A stretch of DNA of 31,283 bases from Paulinella micropora (lineage: Eukaryota; Cercozoa; Imbricatea; Euglyphida), in contig BJOX01000363.1 of assembly GCA_009731375.1 (NCBI GenBank), positions 416,505-447,787 on the forward strand, written 5' to 3'. This document shows, in pieces, positions 17,527 through 27,893 of this stretch. The notes under the pieces were generated by a model, which saw nothing but the letters and a program-made list of their open reading frames with translations, was not told where the DNA came from and did not search any database. A program made the position numbers and the translations under genes. Within the stretch, counting starts at the first letter, position 1, and each line of letters starts with the position of its first letter.

Positions 17527-18890
17527 CTGTGCAAGTCTTTTGGCGATTCCCTCCACGCTGGCTCGCTTGAGGGTCAGAGTGCTGCGGTCAAAGGTGCAGA
17601 AGTCAAGGTTACTGAAATCGAGGCCATGACTTTTGCCTTCTGCTATGAACCGCTCAATCTTCGAATGATCATCTCTTCTTATGACAGGGATGATAACCTT
17701 GCCCGCGGCTAGTGCCCAACGGACCTCTTGTCTACAGAACTCCCGCGAGAAGTAGCTGTTCTTTCCGTCGTCCGTCACGATTGCGATAAATGCTTTCGAT
17801 TTTTGTACTCCGCCTTCCATGGCCTTCACGTCTCGCTTTTCCATCTCCACGTCCAGCCAGCAAGACTTGCCTATCCTACCTAGCGAACTGAAGAGCTCAC
17901 TCACGATCACTACGGCTGCTTCATCTCTCTGAGTGTGGCTCAAGAAGAAGTCCCAACCAACATCCGGCGCATACTGTTCATGCATGATTCCGTCTCTGGC
18001 ACAGTCATAGCTCTCCCCTGAGGGCCATTCTTGTCCTGCTTCATTTCCCAAGCGTGTGCTGTCTTGTTTGCTCTCTTGCTTACCTTCATTGCCATTCCCA
18101 GAAACCATGGACCAGTGTTGCTCAAGAAAGGCAGCATTGACTTTGGCCACAATTTCCTTCACACTGGCGTCTTTCAGCGCCGAGAGAGGGTCGAAAGTGC
18201 AAAAATCAAAGCCCCCAAGATCTAGTCCTCGCTCTTTGCCCTTTTCTATGATCTTCCCGATTCCGAGCTTGTCATCTCTGCGCACGACAGGAACGATGAC
18301 TTTGCCCGCGTCCACGGCACAGCGGATTTCTTCCTGGCATGTTGCTTGTGAAAAGTAGCTGTTCTGTCCGTTGTCGGTCACAACCGCGATGAAGACGTCC
18401 GAAGTCCGTATTGTCTTAAGCTTTTCTGTATCATGGACGTTTCGTTTGTTGTCCTCCTCCCCGTCTTGCCAGCAAGGTCTGCCCACCTTGCAAAGCGAAT
18501 CATGCAGCTCACTGGCGATCCGTTTGGCTTCTTCATCTCTGTGTGAATGGCTGATAAAGAAACTCCAACCAGCTTTTGCGTGCTGGCCGCGCACATCATC
18601 ATGCCTGCTCAAGCCCCAAAGCACACTCAAGCCCTCGCGCCCGGTCGCCCATGCCTGCTCGTCCAGCACCTTGCAGATCTCATCGCTAGCCTGGGACGTG
18701 TCTCTGACAGGGCCTCGTCCTTTCAGAACACAGTTCTGGCAGAGCAAGTGTGCGACACAGGCCGATTCTTCTGCGCGGCCCCAGCGAGGAAGGCGAAGCA
18801 CTGTGAGCACCTCTTGAACGAAGCTGGACGCGTAGTGAAACAAGAAGCCCTTCGAACCCGCCACACACCTGTGAACCAACAAGCATGGAA
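17527..18890 (-). CDS. ROCO exon 20: tandem TIR domains
   Basis: About 120 residues with several Cys (CVAHLLCQNC) precede two similar TIR domains. TIR1 (about 18575-18120): AGWSFFISHSHRDEEAKRIA, TSDVFIAVVTDNGQNSYFSQ, then CQEEIRCAVDAGKVIVPVV. TIR2 (about 17960-17527): VGWDFFLSHTQRDEAAVVIV, SKAFIAIVTDDGKNSYFSRE, then CRQEVRWALAAGKVIIPVI. Both keep a Glu three residues after Cys, the place of the catalytic Glu in NAD-cleaving TIRs of SARM1 and plant NLRs. The copies are clearly an internal duplication. Acceptor at 18891-18892, alternative at 18869-18870. Confidence 0.9.
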
Positions 18891-20394
18891 CTGATTGCAA
18901 TGATGACTTCAAAATATGCAAAGTAACGGTTTCCATCTTTGCTCAGGTGCTGATAAATTATTTCAGCGTCGTCATATTACATGGATGCACAAGTACATCA
19001 AGCATCGCCAAATTATCTGCAGTTTACTACAGCTTGCAAATGCATGTTGTAACTCATATAGACGGACAGGAAAAGTTCGCGTCCTTGCTCGTCCAGCACC
19101 ACACGCACCGCTCCCTTGTCGCCTGTGCGCGGCTGGTCCTCCTCTCGGAAACAAAACTCGTGCGTGCCGAAGTAGATTGCCAAGCGCTGAGCACACAAGT
19201 TGCACAGCAAGCACAAGATTTTCGAAGATTTTAATATCAATAGGGCATAGAAAAGAAAACATATTGTCAGGAGATATCCACTAGTTTCTTCGCACCATAC
19301 CTCAGGACCCAGTTTCTTACTTAGGAGTCGGGGGGCCAACACAGCCATGAAGCCTGGTGGGAATAGTAGTTCTGTAGTTTTTCGCTGGGAGAACTTGACC
19401 CCCGCCGCCAAGCAGCGTTCGCCGAAACCGAAACCCAGGTCCCGAGGCGCGAAGATGACGCCGGAGTATCGCTCACCCACGCTGCTAGGAATCATGACTT
19501 GGTCTATGTCTGTGGATGGCTGGCGGAACAGTGGGAGGGGCTGTGTGGCTGCGGCCTGAGAGTCTTCTGTAGGTTCTGGTGCTGGTGCCACAGCCGACAG
19601 CGACTCATGTTTGTGGCTGAGGGGTGCTATCACATCTAGCATTTGCAGGAATCGCAGCACCTACATGTTAGCGGAGATGCAAACGAAAGGTAAAACGGCA
19701 GATCTAGAGGGCCATAGGTCCCTTTCTATGATGTATAAAATTCCGTGCAATGAAAGCAATGATTCATGACATGATCACGTTCAACTCTATGTATATGCAA
19801 ATTCTCAAGTTGGTGTATGCTAAGGTCTTGCGGTTGCAACCTGGGGATCGTCTTCTTCCCTGGCAAGCTTTGGCCCCACTTTGCAATGCAGGCAGAGCCG
19901 CTTACGAGAAATCAACTCGGAGCAGCCAGAGCACACATTTATATAGCACTTGTGGCAGTAATGGTGTTTGCGATTCATCGTCCACGCCTAGTTACAGACT
20001 TCGCATTTGCCCATTTTGCTTTTTCTGCGCCCAGCCTGAGAAGTTTGCTTGGCTTTCGTCTTGGAGTCAATAGCAGCATCGTCTCCCGCTACCGATGCTT
20101 CTTGTTCCGAAAGCGTAGGTACCATGGAGGCTGGCCAGGATTCTCCCAACAGAGCTTTCTGAATCTCCTTGCGAGACACCCTTCCTCGCTTGGTCTTCAA
20201 GCCTGTGCCATGATTCAGATTTACAATGTGACTCATTTTGGATCGACCTTATGGCTACTGAGAACTCTGCAGTATGTGACGCAAACATCAGGACTCTGCG
20301 ATGTCAGTATTGGAACTATGACCACTACTGCTAGCAATACCCCCTGCTGCTGTTCTTGCTGCTGCTGCTGCTGCTGCTCCTCCTCCTCCTCCTC

Positions 20395-20439
<45 letters not shown>

Positions 20440-20515
20440 GTACTACTAGTACTACTAGTACTACTACTGCTACTTACTACTAGTACTACTACTACTACTT
20501 ACTACTACTACTACT

Positions 20516-20559
<44 letters not shown>

Positions 20560-20575
20560 ACTTCTACTACTACTA

Positions 20576-20623
<48 letters not shown>

Positions 20624-21320
20624 AGCTAACAACAACATGAAGAACATCAACAAACAACAACATGAAGAACATCAACAACAATAATAATATCATAACAACC
20701 GTTGAACGGAGGCTCGTGGGGCCGAACAATGACTGCCAGGGCAAGAGCAAGCCAGAGCGGACTGCACAAATAGGAAAACAAGTAGTAAGACTAGTAATTC
20801 GCAAATGCCAAGTCAAAAACTAAATAGTAAACAGAATTTATTGAAAAGCCTTTCGTCAAAGTTTACCAATTTTTGTTGTGTTGTCCTGTGCGTGTCACAC
20901 ACAAGGCAACAGAAAATATGGAAAGCTACACATAGTCGTATGCATCCCAAATTCTCCCTCTTAACGCTGATACACATATAGCCAACGGAATAAAAAATAT
21001 TAAACATAGTCTGAACTTTGCAACTGATAGTTTGTACGAACCGAAACCAAAAAAGAAAAAAATGATTGGAATATATATATATATATATTTATATAGAGCC
21101 GACAATGATCGCGTTCGCTGGTAGACTGTTGACTGAAATGATGCATCTAATGATTATCTTACTGCACCCACCTGAGCACGAGCTCAGTTCCGAACTCCAT
21201 CACGTCGCCTTGGTAGATCAGTTCTCGAAGCACCAGCTGAAGTAGAAGAACAATAGCTAACATAATTTTCATATACAAAGCATGCGATTCATATGTAGAG
21301 GACGATAGTGATACACACGT

Positions 21321-21360
<40 letters not shown>

Positions 21361-24300
21361 GTGAGTAATGAATTTGTTCGTGGGTGTTTACATGGTTTCA
21401 AAATATACAGCAAAAATGAGAATTATACATTCACAATTACCTCAGGAGCGCTCGTGGGAAGAAGAGATTTGACTATCTCTAAAGCCTCTGCATACGATGC
21501 GTGCCACTTGGTCTGAAACATTTGCCAAATATCAAGGACATTTCAAAATTATCAATTCCAATTTGACAATTTTATGAAGCTTGACAGTAAACTTGAGTTT
21601 CATGCTACCAGGTGCTTTTGGAGCCACTTTGCCGGCCCATCTCGAGCCAGCACCAAAAACTCAGGCACGTTAGCGAGATCCGGTAACCTGCGCCCACGAC
21701 ATGGTAAGCAATCCAATACTAAATGCAGTTTTTGCCTCGAAGTTCGCTACTGATTTGGGCAATGGGTAAGGCACTATCGAAGACACACTCATGCTTGACC
21801 TGAGCAAGTTGCGACCGGCCTGTGCAATGCGCTTTCGGAGTTCTTCCAGCATTGTAGGTGCCTTTTCAGTCTCGCAGTCCAATAGCATGCCCGAAGCGTC
21901 CAGGTGCGCGTGCTTGAATTCCGAGCTCAGTCTTGGGGCAAGCTGCAACAGCCCAGACCGCTGTGAATTATTTCGATTTCTGTGCAAAACAGCTTGCAAG
22001 GAGGGAAAGACTCGTGTTCTAGGTTACAATACTCTGCTAAAAGTCATAGATTCATGTCAAGATTGACTAAGAGAACATAAACGGTCGTGATACACAGTCA
22101 TGATTCACAAAATGAACCAAGGGAATATTTGGAAATGTTGGGATGCCTTTGAAATATTGCACATTTGCTGATTTTCATGAAGGAAAATGCATTATCAGAG
22201 CCAGGGTTGCAATGTCAACATATAAATAACATCAAAAATGTTAACATAATATTTAAAATTTTCAATAATGTGCCAACCTGTTGCAGCCACTCCTGTGCGC
22301 GCTGCAGCTCAGCGGGGTTCAGCTGGTCTTGGTGTGTACAAACCAAGACCGTGCAACAGGCGCGACGGTATGCGCCCGGCGAATCTCTACACAAATAAAC
22401 GAGGGGCGGAGTAGGTGCGGGCAGAGGAGGGGGGGGGGGGATTGGGAAGATTTTGGTTCATGATGTCAAAAAGAGTATTTCGTTTGGGACATTTACATCT
22501 CAGTATCTAGATATGCAGTTTGATGGAATTACTATTACATTACGATCGCACTTATTTTGTTACCTTGGCGACTGTACTGAAATTTTGCTTACAGAACTTG
22601 GACAATTATTTTTCACAAACAGAGAGAAAATCTCTTGATCCGAAGGAACTTACAAGGCACTGAGCCAAAGCCTCAGCTGCTGCTCCCGGGTGCGCTCGTC
22701 GTCGGTGGCTTTGCAGACCAACAGGAAGACAGCGCAGTCGGCTGACAAAAAGTGCAGGTTGGTGGCGTAGAACTCGGGCTGACCCGGCAGGTCCCGCACC
22801 ATCCAATGCAGCCCCGCCTCCGAGTCCTGCACACGATGCGTCACACAAATGCGCCATTCGACAGCAAAAAAGCAAACAAAGGGAAGATTTATAGCATATC
22901 CGATATTTGTATGCATAATTGTATGTCTGTACTGAAGAAAACATTTCATTGTATTCTTGAGTGTCGGTCACGAAATTCGATTCGATATATGCCGGGTTTC
23001 CCAAACGAATAGTACTTTCCCTCTTTCGTTAAGCTGCAGTCAATAGGTCCACCCTCTGTTATGTCATGGCATTGGAAACACTTCAGTCTGTTGCATTCTT
23101 TGTGCAAGCCATTCCGAGTGGATATAAATCGGGTTGAGAGTGCATGCACCAGGCAGCTGAAGAGCAGCACGCTGGTAGTGCGCTCCAGGCGACTCCATTT
23201 GGCAGTCTCGCGCTTCAGTGAGGGCGCCAACCAGCCCCGCTCCAGCAGCGTCGACTTGCCCGCTTTGAAATTGCCCACCGTTACTAACTGCAGATCAGGC
23301 AAAGAGGGAATCAACCGCAAGTACCAGCCATTGAAAGGACTGCAAATTAAATTTCCTGGTCATTCTTAACGGTTTGATTCGACCTTTGTGCGTACTGACC
23401 AGATCATATCCTTTAAGGGTTCAATAGCCAAGAATGATTACACAAGAATATATTTTGCATGTTCTGACAGCGTGGTAAAATGAGAACAAGTAAACCCTAG
23501 TAATATGCGCGCGCAAGTTCAAACAAGAAGCTGTTGGTTATATGCAAAAGTACACAGGAATCCTCTGACCTGCAACCGCGTGCGCGGTACTTGTTTCAGT
23601 TCTGAGCTTCCAAGCAGCAACAGTTGCAGCACCTGAGCAGCACATGACACAAGATATAAGGCTAAAACCCTCCTACGCTACCAAGGCTGGGGATATTAAC
23701 ATACTTGGATGCCTGCGTCCACGCCTAAGATGCTAACGTCACTGCGCGCCAGTCTTCCCAACTCATCATCCCGCTTCAGGAGCTCTATGACGTCACGAGT
23801 CAAAATAGAAGATTTGGTTGCAGATAATACATTATAATCTTAGTTGAGGATTTCAAGTGACTGCCTGTAAAGTGTACCTGCATTGCGGCTGACCTGCAGC
23901 TTCTGTAGCTTACCAAAGCGCTTGGCGTCTCCGAGCTCGGCTGGGACCGTCGTCAACCGGTTTGCACGCAGATCCAGCACCTCTAGAACGGTTAAGCCGT
24001 CTTTGCTTGAAACTAGCAGCGACAAGTCGTCGTCTGTCAAGCCGATCGCGTTGAGTCGCAGGCGCCGCAGATGCAGGTGTTTCTGCAATATATCAATAAA
24101 CATGGCATTTTGTGCATGTACTCAATACAGTTATACAGATGAGACTTTTTCAAGACCTACGAGTGATCTTTGGTATCTACTGACATTTGGTATCTACTTA
24201 AATTGACTCTGGCTCCCTCTTTAGCGACCGTCACACTTTAACTCAGAACGTCTTTCCCCCCTTGCTGTGATTTTTTTTTCTCCTTTAGGATCTGCTTTCC

Positions 24301-26346
24301 TGTCTTTAGTTGATCATTTGATTCTCAAAGTTTGTGTGTTTTCCTCACTCCATTACATCTCCACGCTGGGTTACGACTAGCAAAAAAATAAAGCATAAGC
24401 TAAAATACACAAAACCAAATCATAATATTATATTGTATTACATATATTATAACATTTGTAATGAATGTCACATCAATGACAACCATACTTATTTTTATGA
24501 CATACTGCAACAAAAATTGCATAATACGCAAATGATCTTAGTTAAGCTAGCCAACCGCAATCCAGAGAAGGAGCTCCTGGAAAGAAAGCTGATGAACGAT
24601 CGTAGATGACTGCAAGACTAGCTCTTGTAGATTGGTTCCCTAGCATATCAGCAACAGATAGTCGGGCGCGATTAAAACAGGCCTCGATGTTTTAAAATGT
24701 AAAGCTAATAAAAGCTGTGTGCTAAGCAACAAACAAGAATTGCTGAACAAACACATAACAGTCACTTACAAAATGAATGCTTACATCAAAAATATTTCTA
24801 ATTTTTACACTATGTTTCTGCTGTTGTCTTTGAAAGTTATGCACACCATAAATATTAACAACAAAAGCAATCACAAAAAGTTTAAGATATATACATATAT
24901 AAGATATTATACTTCAGTCTGGTATGTTGGGAGTTCACCTTTTCAAAAAGTACTCTGTTGTCAGCAGGCCCCACTACTCGGACACGGGCTGCTCCCTAGC
25001 ACGAGACATGATTCAAGTCAACACACACACACACAATATTCCACACAAACTCTCACGTACACACAAATGCGACTGCAACCATTCAAAGTCAATCTGAGCT
25101 TGAGACCTGACTGCAAAGCTCCCCCAGCTCGGTTACTCGCGATCGTTCTCGCAATCGATTTGTCTGGCAAGAAAAATTAAATAAAAGACAACTTAGGTAT
25201 TTGTCTGCCACTACTGCTCTGTCACTTTTTATCTTACGTATTTTATATATATATACATATATGTATAATGTTACATATTATATATTATATATATATATAT
25301 TATATTATATATACATATATATATAATATACATTTTCTTACATATATGTAGATAGATAGACAGATAGATAAATATACAGATAGATAGATAGATATATGCG
25401 TCCTTGCCTGCACATACATACATACGTTCATAATACAGATGTGCATATAGATATACAGACAGATACATACATTTGAAAGATATGATCTTAGTCTGTATTG
25501 TCATCAAATCTACGCTAAATTACTGAAATAGTGGCATCAAGAACCACGATAAACACATATCGATGCTGTTACAGCAAATAGTCCTGCGACTTTTCTAACA
25601 TTGCTAATATGAAGACTTTGCCTTTGTCAATATTATATCTTGCAGAGAGTTCACACTGACCCCTGCTTAATATAATTTTCAACGTCTATTGCAAGTTGCC
25701 AATCAATCTACAATATAATGGATGCTTCTAATTTACACACACCAGTCAGACTAAAGGTAAGACACAACACGGGACGGCTCAGGTCCGACCTCGACAATCT
25801 TCAAGGCGTTCTTGTTTTCTACTCCATCGAGCGTCGTGAGGATTGTGTTGTTCTGCATAGCAGCAACAGCCATAGATTGAAAAATATATGCATAAAATCA
25901 ATTTCAAAATAAAAGGATTTAATATTACATTTAAGTGAATGCAAAGCTGTTGGAATTAGGGCTAGAGAAAATTAATGTAGAATCCGAGGGCACCAAGGCG
26001 ATTGCTGGCTCACTACAGGTGCGAAATGACTCGTCTGATGTTTGTATAACTGTTTGAATTGATAGCAAGGCTGAGCCATGGCGTATGAGCTTGACATAAA
26101 TGTTTGTTTTTGTCAAAGCTTGTCGCTGAATAGCAATAGCATTGGTGCTGATGGAGCTAAGTAAATCGTAGCAGCACTGAAGGTACCTGCAGAGCTAGGC
26201 CAATCGCCTTGGCGCCTTCATCCCCAAAGTAATTATTCTTCAAGTCGATAATGCGAATACTATTGTTTACCTATATGCCGTCAAAAACACACCAGTGAAA
26301 AGTGCTACCGCGGCGCGCGCCGGTAGCATTTGTGTGTGTGTGTAAA

Positions 26347-26387
<41 letters not shown>

Positions 26388-26543
26388 GAGAGAGAGAGAG
26401 GGAAAGAGAGAGAGAGAGAGAGAGAGACACAGACTTTGCCTGCAGTGATATCACAAATACAATTTGTTAGACATGCTACCGCGCGCGTAGCAAACAAAAA
26501 AACATATCTCTACATGTAGGTGAATACGACTTTGACGACCCTG

Positions 26544-26633
<90 letters not shown>

Positions 26634-26782
26634 TACACACACACAGACACACACGCACACACACACACACACTGTCTTTCTCTCACACATCCACACATAG
26701 TATTACATACACAAATGCTACCCGCGCGGTAGCACTTTCTATGGAATTGTTTTTGATTGCAAATTTAGGTACAAGACTATTA

Positions 26783-26836
<54 letters not shown>

Positions 26837-27411
26837 CTACTCCTACCATCGACTTTTCGAATGCAATTAGGTCAAAGGCAATTGGAGAAGACACTTGTCT
26901 AGCGCTTGAGGTACCTTCAGTGCTGTCGCAATTTCCTTAGCTCCATCAGCACCAATGCGATTGTCATGGAGCCACAAAATTTGTAGCACCTTGTTCACCT
27001 GCACCAACACAAAGAAAACATGATTGGAAACGTGCTACCGCGCGCCGGTAGCATGTGAAAGACAAGCTTGTGGGTTGTTTAGGTGAACTCAACCCTCACC
27101 GCTCTCGCTATTGACAGCATTAAAAAGCATACATATGTGATGTGCAGGAGAACAAGACACTCCGCGAGCTCAAAATGTACGACAATAACGGGTAGCATTG
27201 AAAAAGCAAGCACATGTGATGTGCAGGGAAGTAGACACTCCGCGAGCTTAACGTGACTGTTCATGACAACTACATTATAGTTGAAAACACCCTTGTGAAG
27301 CTCGATTTGAATAACAAAATTGGTGCTGACACATAACACACGCACACACACACACATATATATATATACATATTTTATATATATATATCATATATATATA
27401 TTATATATATA

Positions 27412-27442
<31 letters not shown>

Positions 27443-27848
27443 CATCAGTATTATGTGAGTATGATTAGTAAGTATGAGCACATATAAATAATATGTATAT
27501 GTGTACATGTGTACATGCATGCATATGTTTGTTGTTAAACGTTTTGGGAAGGTGAGTTGTGTGTGTGTGAGAGAGAGGGAGAAGAGAGAGAAGAGAGGGT
27601 AGGAAAGTGAGAAGAGAGAAAGAGAGAGACAGAAAGAGGAGACAAGAAGCTACGAGAGAGGAGAGACAAGAGTCTAAGAGAGAGGAGAGACAATAGTCTA
27701 AGAGAGAGGAGAGACAAGAGTCTAAGAGAGAGGAGAGACAAGGGTCTAAGAGAGAGGAGAGATCAAGAGAGGAGAGACCGAGAGAGATCAAGAGAGGAGA
27801 GACCGAGAGAGATGAGAAGGGAGGGAGAGCGAGAAGGGAAACTGAGAG

Positions 27849-27893
<45 letters not shown>

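Noticed and set aside
18031-18894. Plus-strand frames opposite the TIR exon
   Set aside because: Shadows of the well-supported minus-strand TIR coding sequence.
25060-25170. A further minus-strand LRR exon (NRLRERSRVTELGELCSQ before GTCTCA)
   Set aside because: Some Leu spacing and a GT are present, but length, start and pattern do not match the other LRR exons, and the ROCO model is in phase without it.
24334-25180. Plus-strand frames in the long ROCO intron
   Set aside because: AT-rich, Asn/Lys/Ile-biased composition with no motif or splice context.
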